Source of the DNA: Eubacterium sp.
Lineage (GTDB): Bacteria; Bacillota; Clostridia; Lachnospirales; Lachnospiraceae
Direction of reading: 5' to 3'
Assembly: GCA_017480495.1 (NCBI GenBank)
Contig: JAFVAQ010000027.1
Location: 1 to 64,000, forward strand
DNA: 64,000 bases
The notes below the pieces were generated by a model that saw only the letters and a program-made list of their open reading frames with translations, made no database searches and was not told where the DNA came from. The translations under genes were made by a program, and so were the position numbers. Of the stretch, positions 1 to 7,501 are shown piece after piece (the first letter of the stretch is position 1; each line of letters opens with the position of its first letter).

Positions 1-51
1 TACTACTTCATACTTCTTTTGTTCATCCATATTTAAGTCAATTCTCCTCAT
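1..51 (-). CDS. ISNCY-like transposase, N-terminal fragment (runs off window)
   Basis: Reading leftwards from an ATG at 51 (a second ATG lies at 54), the frame gives MRRIDLNMDEQKKYEVV before the edge. A GGAGG site lies 5 nt upstream of the ATG at 51. This start resembles the N-terminus of ISNCY/IS1202-type transposases, which begin with a short basic stretch before a helix-turn-helix. Only about 17 residues are visible, so the family call comes from resemblance and position beside an IS-like end. Confidence 0.4.
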   Translation of the reverse strand, partial: MRRIDLNMDEQKKYEVV

Positions 52-54
52 CAT

Positions 55-145
55 ATCCTCCTCTCAAGTGAGAGGATAGTATACCACATTGGGACATTTT
101 CATTTGTGGTTTAATAGGACATTATCAAAAATGACTTATAGTATG
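55..145. mobile_element. Probable IS terminal region
   Basis: Between the transposase start and the TetR promoter lies a stretch with two spaced copies of a GGACATT-like word (about 91-97 and 117-123). Repeated short words of this kind are typical of transposase binding sites at ISNCY/IS1202-type ends. The exact terminus cannot be fixed because the other end is outside the window. Confidence 0.35.
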
Positions 146-167
146 GTAACCTGGTAAGATATAGTTA

Positions 168-196
168 TTGACATATAACTAGATTTATATTATATT
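168..196 (+). promoter_or_regulatory. Sigma-A promoter of the TetR-ABC operon
   Basis: TTGACA at 168-173 and TATATT at 191-196 are separated by 17 bp. The predicted transcription start, near 203, falls inside the first palindrome downstream, so bound repressor would block initiation. Confidence 0.75.
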
Positions 197-200
197 AATC

Positions 201-271
201 ATGCGACCAAAGATAAGAAGTGGTCGCATGATTTTTGAATTTGATGCGACCAAAAACTAATAATGGTCGCG
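201..271. promoter_or_regulatory. Twin TetR operators
   Basis: Two copies of TGCGACCA-N11-TGGTCGCA occur at 201-229 and 245-271. The first is a perfect 9-bp dyad and the second a 7-bp dyad. Both have the same 11-bp spacer, and their starts are 43 bp apart, about four helical turns. They sit at the promoter start point and just ahead of the TetR gene, suggesting autoregulation by the adjacent TetR protein. Either dyad could also fold as RNA, but neither is followed by a T tract. Confidence 0.65.
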
Positions 272-310
272 AGACTTGCCGGACGTCAGGTAAAAAGGAG
301 GTTAAGTATT

Positions 311-958
311 ATGCCGCCAAGAGTATTTACAGAGGAAGAGAGAGAAAAGCTTCGTATATCGATGTTAGAACAGGCTATACCACTTCTGGAAGAATACGGA
401 CTTGTTCATATGTCTGTTGATAAGATAACTAAGAAGGTGGGAATCGGAAAGAGTACATTTTACAATTTTTTCAGCTCCAAAGAGGAATATGTAAGCTATG
501 CGCTTGAATATAATCGTAAGAAAATTTTAGATGAACTTGATAAGAAATTTCCACCAGGAAAGAAGATGAAACCTGCAGAGGTTTTTCAAATGTGGTTTAC
601 AACATTTCTTTCCAGCAATTCCATCTATAAGAAGTTTTCTGCAGAGGATGAGAGAGCTCTGTATGAGGCTGATAAAGCAAGAGGTAAAGAGGTAAGTCTT
701 GCCAGAGAAACATATGTCGCGGAGAGGCTTATGGTTCATATGGAGGGTGTCAGGGCGGATCTCGATGTCGCACTTCTGGCCAATTATATAAAGCTTATAG
801 TTCTGGCATATGAGAATAGTTATATGTTTCATGATTCAGCAATGGAGAGAATGCAGGATGAATTAAAGATCAGACTAATCGATCTGATATTTGAAGAGGA
901 TGCGAAGGCAGAACTGATTGAGATGCTTAAGGCTGCGGAGTCAAATAAAAGAAAGTGA
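311..958 (+). CDS. TetR/AcrR family transcriptional regulator
   Basis: 215-residue one-component repressor. The N-terminal helix-turn-helix spans about residues 8-55, with the typical TetR recognition segment IGKSTFYNFFSSKEEY. The remainder is the variable helical ligand-binding domain. The ATG at 311 is chosen because AAAAAGGAGG lies 10 nt upstream; an in-frame ATG at 263 lies inside the second operator and has no ribosome site. It is the first gene of a unit with an ABC ATPase and an FtsX permease, so it most likely represses these exporters until an inducer binds. The inducer is unknown. Confidence 0.85.
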   Translation: MPPRVFTEEEREKLRISMLEQAIPLLEEYGLVHMSVDKITKKVGIGKSTFYNFFSSKEEYVSYALEYNRKKILDELDKKFPPGKKMKPAEVFQMWFTTFLSSNSIYKKFSAEDERALYEADKARGKEVSLARETYVAERLMVHMEGVRADLDVALLANYIKLIVLAYENSYMFHDSAMERMQDELKIRLIDLIFEEDAKAELIEMLKAAESNKRK

Positions 959-1004
959 GAATAGGAAAGATAAAAACACGTTAGTGTAAAATATGGAGGA
1001 AAAT

Positions 1005-1718
1005 ATGAATAAAGGAAAGACAGTTGTAGAATTTAAAGATGTACTAAAAGAATATGGTGAGGGTGATGGAAAACAGATTGCTGTGAATCACATAGACTTT
1101 ACCATAGATGAAGGCGAGTTTGTAGTTATACTGGGGCAGTCGGGAGCAGGTAAGTCCACTGTGCTGAATATGCTGGGAGGTATGGATAAACCTACATCAG
1201 GCGCGGTTACGGTGGACGGAGCTGTGGTTTCATCCATGAATGATGCGAAGCTTTCGGATTACAGAGCTGAAAAGATAGGATTCATATTTCAATTTTACAA
1301 TCTAATCCCGAGTCTTACGGCATATGAAAATGTGGCACTTACAAAGAGTATAGTGAAGAACGCACTTGATCCTATGGAAATGCTGAAACGAGTTGGACTT
1401 GAAAGTCATGCAAAGAAATTCCCGTCACAGATGTCGGGTGGTGAACAACAGAGAGTATCAATAGCAAGGGCGCTTGCAAAGAATCCGAAGATAATACTTG
1501 GAGACGAACCAACGGGCGCCCTTGATTCTGAGACAGGAGTTAGCGTACTTAAACTATTGGTAGCAATGTCTCACGATTATGGAAATACAGTTATTCTTGT
1601 AACACACAATGCTGATATAGCTAAATGCGCTGATAAGGTTATTCGTATGAAGAACGGAAAAATCAGGGAAATTAAGATAAATGAGTCACCGGTTCCTGTT
1701 GAGGAGGTGGAGTGGTAA
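1005..1718 (+). CDS. ABC transporter ATP-binding protein (MacB/LolD-like)
   Basis: 237-residue nucleotide-binding subunit. Walker A GQSGAGKST is at residues 44-52, followed by a Q-loop (FQFYNLIPSL), the signature MSGGEQQRV, Walker B IILGDEPTGALD and the H-loop VTHNAD. The TGALD variant is typical of the MacB/LolD group that partners FtsX permeases. The ATG at 1005 follows GGAGGA at 995-1000; the ATG at 993 overlaps that site and is rejected. The stop overlaps the next start by one base (TAATG), implying translational coupling to the permease. Confidence 0.92.
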   Translation: MNKGKTVVEFKDVLKEYGEGDGKQIAVNHIDFTIDEGEFVVILGQSGAGKSTVLNMLGGMDKPTSGAVTVDGAVVSSMNDAKLSDYRAEKIGFIFQFYNLIPSLTAYENVALTKSIVKNALDPMEMLKRVGLESHAKKFPSQMSGGEQQRVSIARALAKNPKIILGDEPTGALDSETGVSVLKLLVAMSHDYGNTVILVTHNADIAKCADKVIRMKNGKIREIKINESPVPVEEVEW

Positions 1719-4291
1719 TGTTATTTCGAAAAATGCTTAGAGAAATGAGAGGAAATCTGGGACAATTTATATCAGTGCTTATACTTTCATTTCTTGCGAC
1801 ATTTATCTATGCAGGTTTTGAATCGAATGTAGTTGGAAGTGGTAAGGCCGTTAATGAATTTCATGAGAAGACCAATATAGCGGATGCATGGATATATAGT
1901 GAGGGCTTCAAAGAAGAAAATCTGGATCATGTTAAGGAGCTTTCTTTTGTAGAGGATGCCCAGTTCAGGACTGAGATTAGAGGAACAACCGTAGATTATG
2001 AAGGCGCGCAGCTGGATATATATCTGATGGATGAAAGCACCATCTTGAAGCCTTATGTATTTAAAGGAACAGATGAGGAGAATGAAAAGCTTAAGGTATC
2101 AGACAGCGTAGAATTTGATGGTGATGATAAGGATGGCGTATGGCTTAATGGTTCATTTGCCAGAGAATGGGATATTGCAGTAGGAGACAAGATTAAGCTT
2201 GAATATAATGGAGTTAAGTTTGAGAGAACAGTTCGTGGACTTATCATGGAGCCAGAGTATGAATATACAAAGGCTGAAAAGGATAGTGATATAAACTTTA
2301 AGACTCTGGCTTATGTATATATGAGTTATAAGGCATTTCCTATTAGAGAATATGCAGAAAGCCAGGTTAAGAGTGGAAAGATTAATGCCGAGGAGCTTAA
2401 AAGTTCTGAGACATTTAAAGATAAGATTGAAGATATCGAGAAGAAACTGGCTGAGTATGGAATGACAATAGATGATATAGATCAGGATATGCTTCTTGAG
2501 AGCCTTGATAAAATGAGTGACGAAGAACTTCTTAGGCTGATTCCATATTCTACAATGCTTGTAACTCTAACAGACGAGGCAAAAAGCGATGCGAGAGAGA
2601 CCATAAAAGAAGAAAAAAGTAATATCAGTGAAGTTCTTTTTTATGAAAAGCAGATATCAGATGCAATCGATAAGAACTACGCTGTTATGGTGGATAAAGA
2701 GTCGATAGTTGGAATACAAAGAATAGCTGATGAACTAAAACAGCATGATACCTTTTCTTATGCATTTGCATTTATCTTTCTTGTGGTTGCGATTCTTGTA
2801 ATATCTACCACCATGAGCCGACTTGTGGAGAGGCAACGTACACAGATTGGTACAATGAATGCCATAGGAATGAAGAGATATAAGATAGCAATTCACTATA
2901 TGAGCTACAGCTTTTTTGTATCACTTATCGGAGCGGTAACAGGTCTTATAGCAGGACCGCGTGTGGTCGGTAAGCTTCTTGTAAATATGCTTTTTGAATG
3001 GTATATGATCCCGGATGTAAAGGTTGGATCTAATGCACTCTTCTATTTTGTGACTGCTGTTACAGTGCTTACCTGTGTTCTTGCATCATACATTAGTTGT
3101 AAAAAGCTACTAAGAGTTCCTCCGGCAGCAGCACTTAGACCTGCGGCACCTAAGAAAGCGAAAAGAATACTTGCTGAAAAATTGCCGATTTGGGAGAAGC
3201 TCAGTTTCAGTACACAGTATAATCTGAGAGATGTTTCCAGATCTCCGCTAAGAGCAATAATGGGAATAGTTGGAACAGCTGTAGGAATGGTTCTTGTATT
3301 ATATGCATTTGGATGCTACTTCCTGGTGGATGATATCGTAGACTGGAACTTTAATAAGCTTCAGAATTATAGTTATCAGATGGCTCTGTCTGAGGATAAA
3401 GACGTAAAGTATTTTGATGAAATATGTGACGCCGTAGATGGAGAAATGATAATGACAGATCAGATAGAGCTGGCAAAAGAACCTCATGCGGAGTCTTTGG
3501 ATAGATTTAAGCAGACTATAACGGTTATAGAAGGAAAGGGTCTGCAGAATATTACAGATGAAAAAGCAGTCATCACTTCTATGGTTCCGGGAAAGGTTGC
3601 GATTACAAGCAGACTTGCGAAGCAGATGGGAGTCACTGTTGGCGATAAGGTGTATTGGCACATTTATTCAAAGAATGAATGGTATGAATCAGAGATAGGA
3701 CTTATAAATAGAACACCTGAAACTGCAGGAATAACTATCCTTAGAGATGATTTTGAAAAAACAGGTTGTGAATATGTACCTACTGCGATTATTTCGAGAA
3801 AAAACTTGAATGATTACGACGGTAAAGACGGAATAGCTGGTATATATGATATGGAAAAAATGAAAGAGGTGTTTATTAAGGGATATGATGTTATAAAATA
3901 CCTCTTTTATATGATGATGATATTCTCGGTTATCACAGTTGTAGTTGTTCTCTATAATGCAGGAAATCTTTCCTTCCATGAGAGACTTAAGGAATTTGCA
4001 ACGCTTAAGGTTATGGGGCTTTCTTCTAAGAAGATTAGGAAAACTCTGAATCAGGAAAATATATGGTTTGCTGTTATCGGAATAATAGCCGGAACTCCAC
4101 TGGGAAGACCAACGCTTACAGCAATGATGAACAGTAACGGAGATAATTTTGACTATTATATACATGTGCCGGTTTATCTTTATGCACTGTCGGCAGTCTT
4201 TGTTCTGGTAGTCGCTATCATAGTGAGTCTGATGTTCTCCAAGAAGATAAAGACGCTGGATATGGTTGGCAGTCTGAAGGGCATGGAATAA
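1718..4291 (+). CDS. FtsX-like ABC transporter permease
   Basis: 857-residue permease with a transmembrane helix near residues 15-35, a large extracytoplasmic region with a coiled, acidic stretch (about 210-330), an FtsX three-helix domain at about 345-465, a second extracytoplasmic block and a second FtsX domain near the C-terminus (about 735-850). The duplicated FtsX layout is usual for Firmicute export systems of the antimicrobial-peptide or lipoprotein-extrusion type. The ATG at 1718 overlaps the preceding stop and follows GAGGAGGTGG; the GTG at 1712 is less likely. Substrate cannot be deduced. Confidence 0.88.
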   Translation: MLFRKMLREMRGNLGQFISVLILSFLATFIYAGFESNVVGSGKAVNEFHEKTNIADAWIYSEGFKEENLDHVKELSFVEDAQFRTEIRGTTVDYEGAQLDIYLMDESTILKPYVFKGTDEENEKLKVSDSVEFDGDDKDGVWLNGSFAREWDIAVGDKIKLEYNGVKFERTVRGLIMEPEYEYTKAEKDSDINFKTLAYVYMSYKAFPIREYAESQVKSGKINAEELKSSETFKDKIEDIEKKLAEYGMTIDDIDQDMLLESLDKMSDEELLRLIPYSTMLVTLTDEAKSDARETIKEEKSNISEVLFYEKQISDAIDKNYAVMVDKESIVGIQRIADELKQHDTFSYAFAFIFLVVAILVISTTMSRLVERQRTQIGTMNAIGMKRYKIAIHYMSYSFFVSLIGAVTGLIAGPRVVGKLLVNMLFEWYMIPDVKVGSNALFYFVTAVTVLTCVLASYISCKKLLRVPPAAALRPAAPKKAKRILAEKLPIWEKLSFSTQYNLRDVSRSPLRAIMGIVGTAVGMVLVLYAFGCYFLVDDIVDWNFNKLQNYSYQMALSEDKDVKYFDEICDAVDGEMIMTDQIELAKEPHAESLDRFKQTITVIEGKGLQNITDEKAVITSMVPGKVAITSRLAKQMGVTVGDKVYWHIYSKNEWYESEIGLINRTPETAGITILRDDFEKTGCEYVPTAIISRKNLNDYDGKDGIAGIYDMEKMKEVFIKGYDVIKYLFYMMMIFSVITVVVVLYNAGNLSFHERLKEFATLKVMGLSSKKIRKTLNQENIWFAVIGIIAGTPLGRPTLTAMMNSNGDNFDYYIHVPVYLYALSAVFVLVVAIIVSLMFSKKIKTLDMVGSLKGME

Positions 4292-4566
4292 ACACATGTT
4301 TAATACACTTAATAGTTAAGTTATGTGGCTAATCATTGTTGGATAATCTTTTATTACAGTTATATTATAGAAAACTTTGTAAAAAATATGAAATGATTAT
4401 TTGAATAGTATTCAGATAGTTTATATGAACCATTTTCTTTTAACTCTGGTTAAAAAACATGTGACTTTGTGAACAAACATTAAATTGCGACAATGAGCCT
4501 CATGATAGTAGGATTAATGTAGTATAAAAATTCATTATAAATAGAATGAATAAGGAGGTACGAATT
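4292..4566. other. Intergenic region before the metal-ATPase block
   Basis: 275 bp without a gene. It holds one short dyad TTTTAAC-TCTG-GTTAAAA (4438-4455) that may be an operator, and an AT-rich TAGTATAAAAATT near 4520 that could serve as a -10 region for the next operon. No convincing terminator for the FtsX gene is visible. Confidence 0.4.
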
Positions 4567-4914
4567 ATGTTCGAAGTTAAACATTTATGTATGGTTGTAG
4601 GTGGAGCTCTTCTTGGATCAGCAGGGGTAAAACTACTCAGTAGTAAGGATGCAAAGAAGGCATATACTCACGTAACAGCTGCTGTTATGAGATGTGCAGA
4701 TACAGTTATGGAGACAGCAACTACTCTCAAAGAAAACTGTGGAGACATCAAGGCAGATGCTCAGGAGATAAATGAAAAGCGCCGTGAGGAAGAGAGACAG
4801 AAGGAAATAGAGGATGCAAAGGCAGTTATCGCTGAAGCTGAGGAAAGACTTGCAGAACTGGAGTCTGACGGAGCTGAAGTGACAGATGAAGATGTTGCTG
4901 TAGCTGGTGCATAA
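4567..4914 (+). CDS. DUF6110 family protein
   Basis: 115-residue protein with a short hydrophobic N-terminal segment (MVVGGALLGSAGVKLL) and a highly charged C-terminal coiled coil rich in E, K and A (about residues 60-105). This architecture matches DUF6110, small membrane-anchored proteins commonly found just upstream of heavy-metal P-type ATPases. Start at 4567 is preferred over 4546 because AAGGAGG lies about 10 nt upstream. A role as an accessory of the neighbouring ATPase is inferred from gene order only. Confidence 0.75.
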   Translation: MFEVKHLCMVVGGALLGSAGVKLLSSKDAKKAYTHVTAAVMRCADTVMETATTLKENCGDIKADAQEINEKRREEERQKEIEDAKAVIAEAEERLAELESDGAEVTDEDVAVAGA

Positions 4915-4942
4915 TAGGACATTAAGAAAAAAGGTTATATAT

Positions 4943-7018
4943 ATGAGATGTAAGATATTACATGAATCAAAAAACAGAATGAGAGTTCATCTCTTCCAAA
5001 AATATATGACCTGTGCTGAAGCGGATAAGGTGGAATATTTTCTACTTGGTCTGCCTTATGTTAGAGAGGTTAAGGTAAGTGAAAGAACTTCTGATGCAAC
5101 TATTCAGTATCAGGGAAAATATCGGGAAGAGTTGATAAAGAGTCTATCTGAGTTTAGTCTGACAAGTACAGAGGTAGCGGTTCCTGAACATACCGGAAGA
5201 GAGCTTACTCATAGTTATCAGGATAGAATGTTTTATCTGATAGCTAGACGTGCGATATCTAGACTATTCTTACCAATATCCATTAGAAATGTTATCACTG
5301 CAGTTAAATCGGTTCCGTATATCTGGGAAGGATTAAAGAGTCTCGCTAAGGGAAAGCTGAAGGTATCAGTTCTTGATGCCACAAGTATTTTGGTATCTAT
5401 GCTTAGACGAGATTTTGATACAGCAGGCAGCGTTATATTCCTTCTAAGTGTAGGAGACCTGATGGATGAATGGACCAGGAAGAAGTCAGTTGCAGATCTT
5501 GCAAGTGCCATGGCTTTAAATGTAGATAAGGTATGGCAGCTAAATGAGGACGGCGAGGAAATTCTTGTAAATATTAATCATATAAATAAGGATGATACCA
5601 TTGTTGTAAGAACTGGAAATATGGTACCTCTTGATGGGGTGATAATAGACGGTGTGGCAGAGATTAATCAGGCCTCGATTACTGGAGAGAGTCTACCTGT
5701 GCATAAGGAAGTAGGCGGATATGTTTACGCTGGTACAGTTCTTGAAGAAGGTGAGATAATAGTCTCAGTCAAGAAGACTCAGGGTTCCGGAAAGTATGAC
5801 CGTATAACTCAGATGATAGAAGAGTCTGAGAAGCTTAAGTCAACTGCAGAGGAAAATGCATTTAAGATGGCGGATAGACTCGTTCCATATACCTTAGGTG
5901 CTACTGCACTTACATATCTACTGACTAGAAATGTAACAAGGGCGACATCTATACTTATGGTTGATTTCTGCTGTGCCCTCAAGCTTTCTATACCGATAGC
6001 AGTTCTGTCTGCTATGCGTGAAGCAGGTCAGCATCATATATCTGTAAAGGGAGGAAAGTTCCTCGAGAAGGTTGCCGAGGCAGACACTATAGTATTTGAT
6101 AAGACGGGAACATTAACCTATGCTTGTCCATCTGTGAAGGATATAGTTACATTTGACGGAGCGGATAAGGATGAAATGCTTCGTCTTGCCGCTTGTCTCG
6201 AAGAGCATTATCCACATAGTATGGCAAATGCAGTCGTTAAGGCGGCGGAGGAAAAAGGCCTTGTCCACGAAGAAAAGCATTCTAAGGTTGAGTATGTTGT
6301 TGCACATGGAATTGCAAGTTCTATTGATGGCAATAAGGTTATTATCGGAAGCTATCATTTTGTATTTGAGGATGAGGGCTGCGTTATAGCGGACAGTGAG
6401 AGGGAGAAGTTTGAGAATCTCTCCGATGAATATTCCCATCTTTATATGGCAATAGGTGGTAAGGTTAAAGCAGCCATTATGATAGATGATCCAGTTAAGA
6501 CGGAAGCGAAGGAAGTTATTCAAAGCCTTAGATCGCTCGGGCTTAGGGTTGTTATGCTGACAGGTGATAGTAGCAGAGTAGCGAAACGTGTTGCTAGAGA
6601 GCTGGGAGTAGACGAAGTGAGAGCTCAGGTGCTTCCAGAAGATAAGGCGGCGTTCGTCGAGGAAGAACATAAGGCGGGTCGTTCTTGCATAATGATAGGT
6701 GATGGAGTAAATGATTCACCGGCCCTTTCTGCGGCGGATGCAGGTATTGCAATAAATAGTGGAGCGGCTATAGCAAGAGAGGTTGCCGATATTATGATAT
6801 CAGAGGATGACCTCAGTAGTTTAGTGGTGCTGAGACAACTTGGAGTAGAACTTCAGAAAAGAATGAAGGGTAATTATCACAAGATAGTTAGCTTCAATGC
6901 TGGACTTATATTGCTCGGGGCTATTGGCATTCTTCAGCCTACGATGACTGCACTCCTTCACAATGGTTCTACTATACTAATTAGCATGAAATCAATGACA
7001 AACCTTATAGACAAGTAG
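4943..7018 (+). CDS. P1B-type heavy-metal translocating ATPase
   Basis: 691-residue cation pump. It has an N-terminal degenerate HMA-like region without the CxxC pair (about 1-65), the actuator motif TGES, phosphorylation motif DKTGT with D386, and the hinge motif GDGVNDSPALSAADAG. The membrane metal-site motif reads FCCALKLS (C343, C344) instead of the CPC of copper or cadmium pumps. The nucleotide-domain signature is HYPHSMAN rather than the usual SEHPLA. These variants are typical of a Firmicute subgroup linked to DUF6110. Metal specificity is uncertain; iron, manganese or zinc export are all possible. Starts at an ATG 28 nt after the DUF6110 stop. Confidence 0.88.
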   Translation: MRCKILHESKNRMRVHLFQKYMTCAEADKVEYFLLGLPYVREVKVSERTSDATIQYQGKYREELIKSLSEFSLTSTEVAVPEHTGRELTHSYQDRMFYLIARRAISRLFLPISIRNVITAVKSVPYIWEGLKSLAKGKLKVSVLDATSILVSMLRRDFDTAGSVIFLLSVGDLMDEWTRKKSVADLASAMALNVDKVWQLNEDGEEILVNINHINKDDTIVVRTGNMVPLDGVIIDGVAEINQASITGESLPVHKEVGGYVYAGTVLEEGEIIVSVKKTQGSGKYDRITQMIEESEKLKSTAEENAFKMADRLVPYTLGATALTYLLTRNVTRATSILMVDFCCALKLSIPIAVLSAMREAGQHHISVKGGKFLEKVAEADTIVFDKTGTLTYACPSVKDIVTFDGADKDEMLRLAACLEEHYPHSMANAVVKAAEEKGLVHEEKHSKVEYVVAHGIASSIDGNKVIIGSYHFVFEDEGCVIADSEREKFENLSDEYSHLYMAIGGKVKAAIMIDDPVKTEAKEVIQSLRSLGLRVVMLTGDSSRVAKRVARELGVDEVRAQVLPEDKAAFVEEEHKAGRSCIMIGDGVNDSPALSAADAGIAINSGAAIAREVADIMISEDDLSSLVVLRQLGVELQKRMKGNYHKIVSFNAGLILLGAIGILQPTMTALLHNGSTILISMKSMTNLIDK

Positions 7019-7065
7019 AGAAAATGTAATTGAAACTGTAGAATATATTTTAAAGAGGTGACAAG

Positions 7066-7440
7066 ATGAGTGGAACAGTATCAACAATCATTATAGTTGT
7101 AATTCTAGTAGTAATTCTTTTCTTTGCTATAAAAAATTCAATTCCTCATTTTAGAGGAGAGGGTGGATGTTGCGGTGGCTCTGGAAAAGAGAAACTGATT
7201 AAGCCTGCAAAGCTGGAAAATGTAATTGCCACAAAGGTTGTAAAGATAGAGGGGATGAGGTGTGAAAACTGTCATCGAAGAGTCCAGAATGCGCTCAATT
7301 CTATAGAAGGAGTCAGCGCAAAGGTGAATGGAGATAAGGCTGAGGCTGTGGTAAAGCTAGGAAGAGAGATCGAGGATAGTGAAATAAAGAAAGCAATTAA
7401 TGATTTGGGCTATAGTGTTACGGAGTGTATTAGGTTATAA
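7066..7440 (+). CDS. FeoB-associated-type Cys-rich membrane protein fused to an HMA domain
   Basis: 124 residues. An N-terminal transmembrane helix (about 5-23) is followed by a GGCCGGSG cysteine patch, as in FeoB-associated cysteine-rich proteins. A heavy-metal-associated domain follows, with metal site MRCENC (C66 and C69). This membrane-tethered metallochaperone could deliver ions to the ATPase encoded just upstream, whose own N-terminal domain lacks the CxxC motif. GAGGTGACAAG precedes the ATG. The partnership is inferred from operon position. Confidence 0.8.
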   Translation: MSGTVSTIIIVVILVVILFFAIKNSIPHFRGEGGCCGGSGKEKLIKPAKLENVIATKVVKIEGMRCENCHRRVQNALNSIEGVSAKVNGDKAEAVVKLGREIEDSEIKKAINDLGYSVTECIRL

Positions 7441-7452
7441 TAGGGGGGAGGT

Positions 7453-7473
7453 GTCAAAAGTGTCTTTTGATAC
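7453..7473. promoter_or_regulatory. Short inverted repeat before the OPT gene
   Basis: A TCAAAAG / CTTTTGA dyad with a 3-bp loop lies between the HMA gene and the OPT transporter. It has no T tract, so it may be a weak attenuator or protein site. Confidence 0.3.
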
Positions 7474-7501
7474 TGGATAAAGACAAAAGGAGAAAGTAAT
7501 T

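Noticed and set aside
263..310. Upstream TetR start giving a longer protein
   Set aside because: The ATG lies inside an operator dyad; 311 has AAAAAGGAGG upstream.
3689..4297. Long minus-strand ORF of 202 codons
   Set aside because: Antisense to the FtsX permease; histidine- and cysteine-rich shadow composition and no ribosome site.
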